Assembly (NCBI GenBank): GCA_963989245.1
Contig: OZ022342.1
Coordinates: forward strand, 9,283,612-9,347,611
Length of the DNA: 64,000 bases
From: Nansenia antarctica
Lineage: Eukaryota; Chordata; Actinopteri; Argentiniformes; Microstomatidae
Reading direction: 5' to 3'
Part shown: one piece after another, positions 23,001 through 34,227 of the stretch
Position numbering within the stretch: the first letter of the stretch is position 1
Layout of the letters: each line of letters opens with the position of its first letter
Translations under genes and position numbers: made by a program
Notes under the pieces: model-generated
Database searches by the model: none
What the model saw: the letters and a program-made list of their open reading frames with translations, nothing else
What the model was told of the DNA's origin: nothing

Positions 23001-24248
23001 AAGTAAATTAAAAGAGAGAATTTGTTTCCAGTCGTGTCTTTCTAGGACACAGAGGTCTATGTCTGTGCGTCAACGCAGGGTTTGCCGTCCTTTTTCTACT
23101 TCGTCATCTTTTCAAAAAATAAAATTAAATATTTTAAAATTGTCCCGGACTGTCAAATTAGCATGTAAATGTTCCTTACTATATGGTTTATCGGATAGGA
23201 TCGAGATGTATAGAATTTTGAAACAGGAAACATGAAAACAATTACATTTATCAGACACCACTCCTTCACGTGCAGCGTGCGACATGAACGTCGTTGCTCT
23301 TGACTTACAACTTCAAAAATTAATAAAAAATATATACCGGCATAGAATTCCACCACTAAGTACATGTAAATGTTGATAAATCGATGCAGTGTTATAACCG
23401 ACCATTCAAATCACACTCACAGTCATATTTATCAGTAAAATGACCATGTTTTCATAGCAACCTTCACGAACCAGGCTGGTTCGTATAAGCAGAAACTGAA
23501 CTTTACGGGTTTGTATAACGAATTTTAACCTTTAGAAAGGCTTTATTAGAAATGCATGGTAAAGGTAAACGTCTCGATGTTCTGACTGAATTACTGTCAC
23601 TCCTGAGATTATAAGAGATTTTTAATGATATTAAAAACCTTCGCATACGACAACAAAGATGGCGCATATACTGGCACGAGTAAGACTGCATACGTGTACA
23701 TTGCTATTAATTTGGAATATTTTTTTCATGTAAATACATTTCATTAGCCTCTGAGAACATATGGAAACTAGCAGCTATATTGCTGGCATTGTAATTATTG
23801 TGCAGACACAACATATATGAAATAAGCCTACAAAGTTGTTTCATGCTTCGACAACGCAACACAAACGAAACATTTAGGCTGTCAATATGTTTACATATTA
23901 TAAATGATCACGAATGGTAAGAATAAAGGACTAATGCCCAATACAGGACTCAATTATATTTCAACACATTTGGGTCCAAAGGGCATGGGCTAAGTGTCCG
24001 GACACAAACTTTCCAACTAGCTTACAATAAAGACATAAAAATATACAAACCTCTAGCATCCATGTAGCCACTATCTTTCTCATCTTGGGTACTATTTCTT
24101 TCTGTACACACTTGAAGTAATTTGCAGCCGGAAGGTAGTTCTCCTCTGCTTTAAGCATTGTCTGTAGAACTCGGTCATTGAGCAAGTTGGCATCTTGGTA
24201 AGCCCTTTTGATGGTCTCCACTTCACAGCACAACAGCTGGTGTTCCAT
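20011..24248 (-). CDS. ccnd1: Cyclin D1, 5 exons
   Basis: Exons on the minus strand are 24248-24051, 22721-22506, 22019-21860, 20532-20384 and 20166-20011. They join to 292 residues (human 295). Exons 1-4 have coding lengths of 198, 216, 160 and 149 bases, matching the human gene as I know it, and all introns have GT/AG ends. Visible motifs are the RB-binding LxCxE (LLCCE, residues 5-9), the cyclin box at about 56-152 with the CDK-contact Lys112 in LASKMKET, a C-terminal cyclin fold, the LLESSL nuclear-receptor box (254-259), and the C-terminal degron threonine in STPTDVRD (Thr283, equivalent to human Thr286 phosphorylated by GSK3B). The human poly-Glu stretch is shortened to VEED. Cyclin D1 activates CDK4/6 to phosphorylate RB at G1/S. 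The start codon has G at -3 and +4. The gene converges on lto1. Confidence 0.99.
20300..20383 (-). other. ccnd1: Open read-through of ccnd1 intron 4 (possible cyclin D1b-type tail)
   Basis: Exon 4 ends with CCG, codon Pro241. Continuing into intron 4 stays open for 27 codons before a stop at 20302-20300. The tail starts Val-Cys-Cys-Val-Leu and replaces exon 5, so it would lack Thr283 and LLESSL. Human cyclin D1b arises by the same intron 4 retention with an unrelated 33-residue tail. Whether this fish makes such an RNA cannot be told from DNA. Confidence 0.3.
22176..22199. repeat. (CA)n microsatellite with poly-C in ccnd1 intron 2
   Basis: About 12 CA units follow a poly-C run at about 22149-22158, in the intron between exons 2 and 3. 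Confidence 0.9.
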
Positions 24249-24340
24249 ATCTCTTGCCTTGTGCGTTAGGGCCGAAGAAGTAAAGAGGTGCTCCGTGGAT
24301 GCTGCTTGCTGCTCTCTCGGTGTCAGAAGCCCTCTGAGAG
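24249..24340 (-). other. ccnd1: Approximate 5' UTR of ccnd1
   Basis: The lower bound is the start codon. The upper bound is set by analogy to human, where transcription begins about 50-60 bases after the CRE; here that predicts a start near 24340. No initiator motif was decisive. Confidence 0.35.
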
Positions 24341-24391
24341 CCTCAACGCTTCTCCCTCCTAGACAAACCTCCCCTTCAGAGGGTTATGCGA

Positions 24392-24424
24392 TGACGTTAA
24401 CTGTTGTTAAGGGGGAGATCAAAG
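24392..24424 (-). promoter_or_regulatory. ccnd1: Conserved ccnd1 promoter core: TCF/LEF-like site, TTAACAACAGT, CRE
   Basis: Read on the minus strand, CTTTGATC (24424-24417) matches the TCF/LEF consensus, TTAACAACAGT spans 24410-24400, and TAACGTCA (24399-24392) is the CRE/ATF site. The human CCND1 promoter, as I recall it, has CTTTGATC, TTAACAACAGT and TAACGTCA in the same order and nearly the same spacing about 50-90 bases before the transcription start. These sites link ccnd1 to Wnt/beta-catenin and CREB/ATF input. Confidence 0.8.
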
Positions 24425-24429
24425 CCACA

Positions 24430-24700
24430 GCAGAGTCTGTGAGGGAGCGAGCGAGGAAGGAGAGTCTATAGCGAGGAGGAGAACTCTAAAGAACTATATC
24501 CCCTCCTAAAAGTTCCAAGTCCTTCCCATGGCTGATGGTGGGACACTCCTATAGGTATGGAAATGGGAGGTCCCAGGATTCCGGGTGGCGGAGAGCCGGG
24601 GGGAGTCAGGAGGGGGGTAAGGAGAGGGGACGCTTCAGTGGTGCAGGGGGTTTGGTTTAGGGGGAGGAGGGATGTAGGGGGGGCAGTGTCGGTATCGGGA
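24430..24700 (-). promoter_or_regulatory. ccnd1: Upstream ccnd1 promoter, pyrimidine/GC-box rich on the sense strand
   Basis: The plus strand is strongly G/A-rich (24591-24684), so the sense strand shows repeated CCCCTCC and CCCCC boxes of the kind bound by Sp/KLF/EGR factors. A TGACTCC word resembling an AP-1 site lies at about 24602-24608. The boundaries and factors are inferred. Confidence 0.4.
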
Positions 24701-25260
24701 AGGTTTTCTGCAGAAAATGAATGAGAATCGGTCCGAGTCTGATAGGGGGCAGTGCAGCCTATGTGCACATTCAGGAAATGTTCCTCTTAGGAAACCCATC
24801 TCTGCAAACTACCCCGTCACCCTGTTGAACATGAGGTGAGCACATGGGCAACACTACACAAAGATAGCTTACAAGTGAGATATATTTAATATAATCATCA
24901 GGGGACATAGGCAACTGATATGATTAGCCTTTTACGTTGCTATGTAAGCCTATATTCGTTACGCACAGGCCATGTACTGTACATGCCACACATGTTGCTA
25001 TTCAAAATGGGTAAGCGAAGTAAATAAATGATACAATGAAGTACCATGGTCGGGCAGGCTTTAATTTCAAGTAAACATGGTGCCCCAAAAGTCATGTTAC
25101 AGTATAGACTAGACGGAGGTATAGCATAGGCTGCTATATATTAATAATATAATAATATATTATTATAGCAACTGATACTCTTTTTTTAGTTTACCTTACT
25201 GAACTGAAACAAAAGTGCTGCTTGAATAACGTGGTCACTGAGAGAACACGCACGCGCGCG

Positions 25261-25290
25261 CATACACACACACACACGCACGCACGCACG

Positions 25291-25350
<60 letters not shown>
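25261..25350. repeat. (CA)n microsatellite with CG interruptions
   Basis: About 90 bases of CA units with a CGCA-rich left part (25245-25290), some 1 kb upstream of the ccnd1 start. Confidence 0.95.
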
Positions 25351-25357
<7 letters not shown>

Positions 25358-26791
25358 CAAGCGGTAGTCGACCTAAATGTGTCCAAACCAGACAGAAGTC
25401 GGACCAACGGCCAGAGGGAGCGTTGAACTAAATATTGCAAATACACGTTATTGATCATAATCCTACACGAAAGTCTAACAATCTACCTAACACGCGTAAA
25501 ATGTTGCAAATGTATTGATCATTTGCAACTTCATCGCTCATCAGTTAAAAGTGCTATACCAGAAATGAAATATTATATTTCGGGAATCTCGAGCAGTTAT
25601 CCTACAAAACAAATGAGTCATTGGAAGTAAAGAGAAAGACCACGGTGTGGCATGTCATTGTGTGTAACCTAAAGTCATTAGATGTAGGCTAAACTATTTG
25701 GTCATTGATGTTATTGTCCATTTATTAATACATATTTGAAATCAGATCCTACTGAGTGGCACAAACTTTTAATCTCACCGTAGTTTCAATATGAATTGGA
25801 GCTTTTGACATTCTTGACATTCCTCTCTAGGCTATTTAATACCGTAAAACCTGCAAAAGAAGCAGTCTATTTAATGTCGCTGATAGTGCAAGAATGGGTG
25901 ACTTCCTCCTTGTATATTTGACAAATATAAAATGTTATATTCGTTTTTTTATGACAAAATATGTATCCTCAACCAAATGTAGCATATGTTATTCTGATCA
26001 CCAAGTTGCATAATGATATTTGCACACGTTTTGTTTCGTTTATTTATTAACATAGTAGGCCTACAACCTGGATACGTTTATGCATTTTAAGTGATTTATT
26101 ATAACAGGTCTGTGTCTGAGTTGTGCGCCTTAGGCTGTATGAGGTTTACGGCTTGTTAAGTGAGGACATCTATTTATGTTTTTATTTATCCGTGGAACAA
26201 AGAGATGTTGAGCATGTGAGTTTTGGACTGGGCCAATTCTACCTGCATTATGGTTAACAGAGCAGAAAGTCAATACAAGGAATAGAAGTCATAGAAGTTA
26301 CTAGCCTGATCGGAACATGCTCGCTCTGATCTTTCACTTTTTTCCAACCCCTCATACTTTTATTTAAATCTGTCCCAAGTATATTCTGTTAGATCTTTTA
26401 GCACATTCGTCTCAGTGAAAACACAAGCATGACTTGTATGCCTTTTCAGGTTACTGACAAGTATAGGCCATCTACACATAGCAATTATAATTTTAGCAAT
26501 GTTTGCAATTATACATATATATATATATAGAGAGAGAGAGATTTGACTAAATACCATTGCTCTTAAACAAGAGTTCCTTGTCATGAGGCAAAAGTGCTGG
26601 GCAGTCCTCACATTGTCCATGACCACCTTCCCCCAACCCCTAACCCCTTTGTCTCTGTCTGCTGTATGGCAGCATAGCAGACCACCGCTGGTCACTTATT
26701 TACACGTTGTATTTGGGCTCAATGCAGGTAGAGAACATGGATCATCACATCCATACAATATAGAAACCATTCATTCATTTTTATTTTACAA

Positions 26792-26827
26792 CACACACAC
26801 ACATACACACACACACACACACACGCA

Positions 26828-26878
<51 letters not shown>
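26792..26878. repeat. (CA)n microsatellite
   Basis: About 85 bases of CA with occasional TA and CG substitutions. Confidence 0.95.
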
Positions 26879-26880
<2 letters not shown>

Positions 26881-28386
26881 CATCAGGAATTCACTCCTTT
26901 CTCATTCATCGTGATAGGAATGCTACAATTATGCGTCCCTCCCCTGACCAGACAGAGCTCCTCTGAAAATAACATGCTCTACAGCCATAGAATCATACCG
27001 TACAACAGTGACAGTAACTAGTTTATAATACATTACAACTAGTAATATACAATACCAGTGTTAGCTACTAAGAGCAGGGTGTATACCCCTTGTGTATACC
27101 CCCCCACAAGTGGAGGGTGATGCTGCATATCCAAAAATAAATAGCTGCCTAATGAGAGGATTAAAGGTTGTCAATCACTTAACATAACTCCCTCCCCCTT
27201 TCCTGACCACCTAACATCATCTCCCTGCCCCTGGCTCCTCCCCCTCCTCTTTGTCTTTGATGATTGGTCTGTGTTGACGCTCGTCAGGCCTCCTGCTGTC
27301 CTGCCCATGCCTTCAGGTACAGAGGGTTCACTTTCCTCAGAGGGTGTCACGCATGCATCCCTAGGCTAATAAAGGACAGTACTCAAGTGTATATAGGAGT
27401 TAATCACCCATTGCGAGATCATGTGTTGCAAGCAGAGTATAGCCTGCTTGACTGTTTGACCCTACTGAAATGTAGGGTTGTGTGCTTTGGTAAGGGTCTG
27501 CAGCGTTTGCTGCTCATTTTAATAACGTGGGTGTATGTGTCTGTATTATACAAAGTGAGTTCACTGCCAAGTTGGACATTGGAATGCAAATGGTGCTTGG
27601 CGGACTGCACCTTTTCTCAATTGAAATCCATCTGAGAAAGAGTCTTCTGTCAACTGATTCTGTCATTCATTCATTCAGAATCAGAATCAGAATCATGTCA
27701 TATTGTCATGCCATGTCTTAAGCTTCAACCGACAATCTCAAAAAACATTGCAGCAATAACAGAACATGGCAAACGTTCTAAAAACAAGAGAGACAGGAGA
27801 CAATAGTGTTGTATAATAATAGAAATAATAAATAATAGTATCATTGATTGGATGTCTGTCATTTCCTTTGAGATCTTCTTCAATACTACTTCCCTAACAC
27901 ATGAGTCTGGTAATGGGGACTTAGGGGTAATACATTGGTTTTAGGACCTGGCACTAGATCAGGTCAGAACCTCTCTCCTGCTTCTGGTCCTGAACTGTGA
28001 CGTCTGTGACTATAAATCTTCCTGGTCTTCAGAGGCAGACCTCAGGCCCCCCCCCCCCCCCCTCCCATGCCTACATAAATCAAAGACTTCTAATGGAAAA
28101 GGCAACTACACAGAGAGGGGTAAAGCACTGTGTAGCAGGTATCAAAGATTAATAGGCAGCAGCTCTGCAGTCTCTGTCCCATGGCATTGCCTTGACCCCC
28201 GCCCCCCCCCCCACCCCCTCGCTCCCCTATTGTCATAAAGCATACACTGTATTTCATAAGGTTGAGGTAAGGAGTTAAAAGCACTTTTACCAATGTCCTG
28301 TTGTAAACTAAAGGCATGTTTATAACCTGACGCTGGTTAGTGGTGTCGAGCGGGTTTGGCTGCCGAAAGAGCTGCCATTCTTGTCC

Positions 28387-28561
<175 letters not shown>

Positions 28562-29379
28562 AGATCAAAATATATTTTCCCCAGGAAACATTACATCATT
28601 ATTACTTTTAAGTGTAATTGCACAAGGCTTCGTCTAATCCTAAGGGGTACAATAGTTGTCCACCACTGACTCTGTCTCCACTCCACCACCACCAAAGGCC
28701 CTCTCTCCTCTCTCCTCTCAAAGCCATCATATATTTGGCTAATGGTGATAAAGATTAATTTGGTGCCAAATGGAGTTAAATAGATTCCCCACTCACCCCC
28801 AGCGGAGGCCAAACCGTGGGCAGCCCCCTTTCTTTCTGCTGAGATTAATGGAGAAGTCGAGGATGGCTCTCTCCTTCTCTCAATCTGTGTGTGTGTGTGT
28901 GTATGTGTGTGTGTGCGCGTGAGAGAGAGAGGAGGCCCAATAGCCCAATAAGTGCGATCAATCATCCTGGCCTTATCTGTGTCAAGATAAAAAGATCACA
29001 GCATATAGGCACCACTTTTCTATGTACATTAAGTAGCTTAATACCTGTACAACATTGTCATTGCTCAATTGGCCCAGACTTTGGTCAAACATGTCCAATA
29101 CTTGCAAATACTTGAGCTGCTTGATTTAGTTGGGCTTGTTCAATGGAACCAATGGAACAGTCCTACCCAAGCTCCAAGCTATACCAAGCACACCTCAGAA
29201 CTACCTCAGAACTACTAATTACTGTTATTAGTAGAAGGTACAAACAAAAAGTATTTCACACAATCAGTATTTTAACCAGATCTGGTATGACTGCATTCAT
29301 GTTTGAATGAGCTTGGAGATACTTTGACTCTCTCTTTATTTATTTTATTTAAACGTAATTTTACCGGGTAAGTTGAATG

Positions 29380-29720
29380 AGAACACACATTCTAATGCTT
29401 TGGTCCTCATATCGGGATCCGATCGGACTTTTCTTTCGAAAATGTGAATACATTTCCGCGTTGTTGAAAATCAATGACACATCGCTAGTCAAACTAACAC
29501 AGCTTGTTTTGTGAGCCTGCTAACAATGTAAAGTAGTGTTATAGTTAACTAGGTAGCAGTGGGGATTACTCACAGAATCCATTGCATTGCAGTATTTTGG
29601 CTTGACTAGCGAGTTTGTGTTGAACTTTGAAACGTAGTTCCGTGTTTCAAAAGAAATTCCGAACATTTCGATTGGTTGCCGATATGCGGACCAAAAGACT
29701 AGAACGTGTCACATATATTC
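29380..29720. mobile_element. Palindromic MITE family, copy 1
   Basis: The left part reads tttggtcctcatatcggg and the right end reads, reverse-complemented, tttggtccgcatatcggc, so the element is a long imperfect inverted repeat. Its interior (tgactagcgatgtgtcatt, tagttaactataacac, in reverse complement) matches the copy at 58507-58867 closely. Compared with that copy it lies in inverted orientation. It has no coding capacity. The ends are approximate. Confidence 0.7.
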
Positions 29721-30815
29721 TCGTTTGCAGCGATGACCTGGGAAAGGGTTGCAGGGGAGAGATGAATGAGGCAATTGAAAGCAGGGGTAGCTGGCCATGA
29801 TAGTATGAGAGCCAGATTGGGAATTTAGCCAGGACACAGGCATTAACTCTTGCGATAAGTGCCACGGGAGTGCTTTAAAGATGCAGGAGCTCCACTTAAC
29901 ATCTCATCCGAGGTACAGATTACATTTAAGCAAAGCAAGCAAGCAACCATACTGTACATGGACCTGAACAAGAGACAGGCATCTCTGTTCTCAACAACAG
30001 GCCCAGGCAGACTGACTACAGGATACAAACTGGTTGACTGAGCGGCTCCATTCATACAGAGCATAGTTGACTCAACAACTATCTCCAGGTTCAAGGGCCA
30101 AAGAAAGCCTGCATGCCGGGCATATCTGCCCTGTGTTGGACAGCTCATGAGGTCAACATGCGCTGATGATCCTGTTAGATGTAGACAAAGGGCAATACTG
30201 TTCTATCTTTCTACCCTGGCTCCTATACTTCATACTGAGAGTTACTGAGAGCAATTCAGTTCAAGAAGTATATGTATGTATGTATGTTTGTGTATGACAG
30301 TATGATGAAATATGATATTGTAACACAATAGGACACAGTAAGTAGTAGCATAGGAACAGTGTTGTAGGGTTGCCTTAGCACTCTTCTCTCTGGTTCCTCT
30401 TAGACCGCAGACAAGAGAGACAACTTCCCTTCAGTTGACTCTCAGAAATCCTGTCAATGGAACTGATCTAACATCATCAATGACCGGAAGCACATGAGCC
30501 ATTCTAAAATCATATAATTTATAATTTGATTGACAAATTAGTTTGAGTGGTCAGCAGATTTGTCTTGGTGCTGGGAGATGGAATGACCAGAGAAAAAACT
30601 GTACTGAAGTAGTTTTTTTATTTTGCTTTGCGTATGTCAACAAGCTGCCATTACTCAAATAGGTAATTTAATCACACTTGACAAGTCTGCAAAATGAAGC
30701 TTACAGTGCATGTTTGACCTGGAAGACTGACCTGAGTGTCACCCCACCTTGTCAACTATAATCCTAGGCTCAAAATGTTTAAGTATTTAAATGACTTCCT
30801 ACCTGTCTGTCATGA

Positions 30816-30873
30816 TTGTAAGTCGCTTTGGAATAAGGCGTCTGCTAAATGCCAAAAATGTAAAATGTAAATG
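30816..30873 (+). repeat. Teleost dispersed repeat tail, plus orientation
   Basis: Contains agtcgctttggaataagg followed by cgtctgctaaatgccaaa and aaatgtaaatg, a tail seen in many teleost interspersed elements. A near-identical inverted copy lies at 33352-33410. Confidence 0.65.
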
Positions 30874-32227
30874 TCATGAACCTGCTGTCTTTCAGGAACC
30901 TGTGACACTTGACCCACCACCAGCAGCTGAAGATCCTGTCTACCTCTCACCCGGGGACACAGTGGCAGCTCACCCTCCAGAGCGGCTCACCTGACATCAC
31001 TGCGATGATCCTGGGATACCATTCCCAGAACGACAGAGCCCAAACTATCCATTTCTAAACTGTCAAAATTAATAAAGCTGTCAATTTCAGAAAATGTAGT
31101 CTCTCTGGTTGAAATGTTTATTGAGAAATCCTATAACGTCTTTAAATAACTTTTATATTAGTTATACTAATAAACAGTGTAACCTGGAAATAAGATACGG
31201 TTGGGAATATTATCAGAAATGCAATTAGATTACTTTAGCTATCGGTAACATTGTGCTCCCAATTATGCACATGTACACTGAGTTGGTTCAAGGGAGAGGA
31301 CTGAATTGTGATGCTTTAGGACGCTGTCATAAGCCTAAGTATATGAGCGGGTTGATATTGCATACTTTGACAAACCCAACAAAGCTGCAGGTCAGTTGGA
31401 GTGTAGCTGTCACTACCTGTTATTTTAGGTGAAGTCCATCAGCACATCCCCCTTATGATGTTGTCCCCACCCTCTAACCTTATCACCCTCCCCACCCTGC
31501 ACCCACTCTGCATTTCTGTGGGAGGTGGGGAGGGGGGCATTCTCACACTCAGTCTATCTCTACCTTTGATGTCCTGATTCCTCTTCATATCCTGGATATG
31601 GGCTCCGAAAAGGGAGAGAGGTCTGCAATAAGAGACACATAGTCTGTGAAGGCCTTTTCTTTTAACCCATCCTCCATCCCAAGAAGAAGAAGGGAAAGAA
31701 AAAAAAAAGAAACACATAATGAAAAAAAAAGAGAAACGTTTTTCCCACTGAAAGAAGCCCCTTTCTCAACATCGGGCAGCTCCACAATGCCCCCTGAAAA
31801 GATGGATAGAGCGATTGTCCTGTTTAGTGATCCGCAAACCGGGAGAGGTGGGGGTCCAGTGGTGTGGGGCGTCCTGCACCGTGGCTGACCTGACACCATT
31901 GGCTTGGGTGGGTGGTTGGGGGGCTATGTCGGGCCAAGGGCAGCGATGAGAGGAAAGGCCACAGAAACAATGGAGGCTCTTGGGAGAGAGAGGCGAGACA
32001 TCGGCTCCAGCCATGCGGGAAGCCTTGGTGGCGGAGCTTAGGGGACATAGGGACATAGGGAGCACTATAGACTATAGGAATGGGAGAAGCATTATGAACA
32101 GACAACCACACTCCTACTGTGTAGCATGGAGCATATCTGCTATGGAAGAAAGTGGGATATCATTTCAGGACATAAAGGATTTGGTCAATCCGCAAACACA
32201 CTAATAGTGTACAGGTCAGCGAGAGAG

Positions 32228-32261
32228 AGCACACACACACACACACATCCCCACACATCCC

Positions 32262-32327
<66 letters not shown>

Positions 32328-32342
32328 CGCACACACACACAG
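32228..32342. repeat. (CA)n microsatellite
   Basis: About 115 bases of CA with CATCCC and CG interruptions at the left. Confidence 0.95.
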
Positions 32343-33351
32343 ACACTTTGCCCAACTCCCAAATCTGTTGCATGCATTAGGGCTGCTCTTTTGACAACGA
32401 CGTGTCAATTAGCCCCATCCTCCCAGCCGTTGGTGAGTCCTGAGCACTGATGGCCCAGTTGTCTTGTAGACGCTTGGGAGCTGCTCAAGGAGGATTCCAG
32501 CACCCCTCTGGGGTCTTTTCTATCTGAGGTCTTCAGAGCTGTAAGACTGATGCTCATTTGCCTCTGAATACTCTCTTAACTCTCCTTCTACCCTATTCTC
32601 CTATCTTGTTTTAGACAAAGAACTCCGGCATGCTTGGGGTGGGGGTGTATACGGTATGTGTGTGTGTGTGCGTGCGTGCGTGTGTGTGGGTGTGTTTATC
32701 ACCTGCTCTCTTGCTTCACTCATACATAAATATGGATCATATACACAGAGCTCATAACAAAATAAAATGTTATGCATATAATTCTGTGATCATACTACCT
32801 CAATGTTCCTAGTTCTAAATTTTAAAAAAATGGATATGGATTAGGACATTTCTTTCTGTGAACGTTTGCTGTGAATGTTAGAACTTCTACCTTTATAGTT
32901 TAACTTTATTGCAGGAACAATGTAGTTCTCACAATCAAGACTCTGGAATTACAGATATTTGTACCTTTGAACCCAGCTCAGTCTAGCAATCAGAACCACT
33001 TAAACTGTCACAGAGCGAAAAACAACCCCAAAGAAAGAAACCATCTTTCATTTTGATCCGAGATATATTGGATTTCACCTGTCGAACCAGGAAACAACAA
33101 CACAAGAAAGGGGGAAAAGGGGGAAAAAAGTATAATTTGACCTTTCATGAAAATGTTGGTTTGGAAGTGACACCTTCCTCATAGCTCATTTGCATAACTT
33201 TGCATGAATTTTGCATTGGCTCTGCAAGGCGTGAGCAACGTTCCCTTTCCTTGTTGATGTCTTCCAGGGACTCTTGACACCCTGAATGCATGGACAACTA
33301 CTGGGAATCCCCTTAACACTAGAACAGACGTGCCTTTTTTACCTACTGAAA

Positions 33352-33410
33352 CATTTACATTTACATTTTTGGCATTTAGCAGACGCCTTATTCCAAAGCG
33401 ACTTACAAGC
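33352..33410 (-). repeat. Teleost dispersed repeat tail, minus orientation
   Basis: The reverse complement of the tail at 30816-30873, with almost no differences over about 50 bases, suggesting recent or conserved copies. Confidence 0.65.
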
Positions 33411-34020
33411 AATACTCTGTACTCTGAAAGAGTTGCTCTTTACAATGCTAAAGCTACTATTTACATACAACGACCACTAGTTGGTTGCTTGTAAATTAGC
33501 CTGCTTCCTACACAGAAAAACGGCAAAATAGCTTTATATTAGCTTATCCTGATGTGATTTGTGAAATTGATTTTGAAAATGTAAGGATACTGGGTGGTAG
33601 AACGCACATATCTAGGAAAGGTCATGAAAGGAGGGTCCTGAAGTTTGATCGAGTGCAAAGATATAAAATGTTTCTTTACTCACTGATGGCTGATTAAGTG
33701 TTAATGTTCTATCATTTTAAAGGAGCATCACATGGCATTTTCACTGTACTACAACATATAATGGCCTTGAAACGTATGCAGGGATTGTGGAGCAGTTGTG
33801 TGTTTAAAAGTAATAGCTTCCCACCAATGTTTGGATTGACCAATTGATTTAGCTCATTTATTTCTCCTCCCCGGTGCGGCCACTATTACCAAACCATTTG
33901 TTACAGAAAGCAGGCGAATCCAAACTATCCGTAGCAACTATCCGTTTTATTATTACCTGTTGACTTGTCTTATCTTATCTGAATGGATAGGACATTTTGC
34001 GATGGAAGCTAGCTAGTACC

Positions 34021-34227
34021 GGGGGTGTGTGTATGATCCCACAGCCCTATGTTTCCACAGTCCTATGTTAACCCTAACACTAACCCTAACCCTGTGGGAA
34101 CATAGGTCTGTGGGAACATAGGGCCTAATTTTGATGGGGTAAAAAATTATTTCAAATGAAAGAACATAGGGCTGTGGGAACATAGGGCTGTGGGAACATA
34201 GGGCTGTGGGAACATAGGGATGACCCC
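34021..34227. mobile_element. Fold-back element made of a TATGTTCCCACAG-type minisatellite, flanked by a 9-bp direct repeat
   Basis: GCTAGTACC occurs immediately on both sides (34012-34020 and 34228-34236), as a target-site duplication would. The left end carries cccacagccctatg and the right half three to four tandem copies of gtgggaacatagggct, its reverse complement, so the element folds back on itself. A telomere-like run (ccctaacactaaccctaac) lies at about 34072-34091. It has no coding capacity. Confidence 0.65.

Larger units (their letters stand above)
29721..34011. other. Gene desert, second part
   Basis: No coding gene is seen. It contains two inverted copies of a dispersed-repeat tail (30816-30873, 33352-33410), a CA microsatellite (32228-32342) and a GT repeat (32658-32692). 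Other parts are unremarkable AT-rich DNA. Confidence 0.5.

Noticed and set aside
34072..34091. True interstitial telomere
   Set aside because: Only a few irregular CCCTAA-like units, enclosed in a fold-back repeat element.
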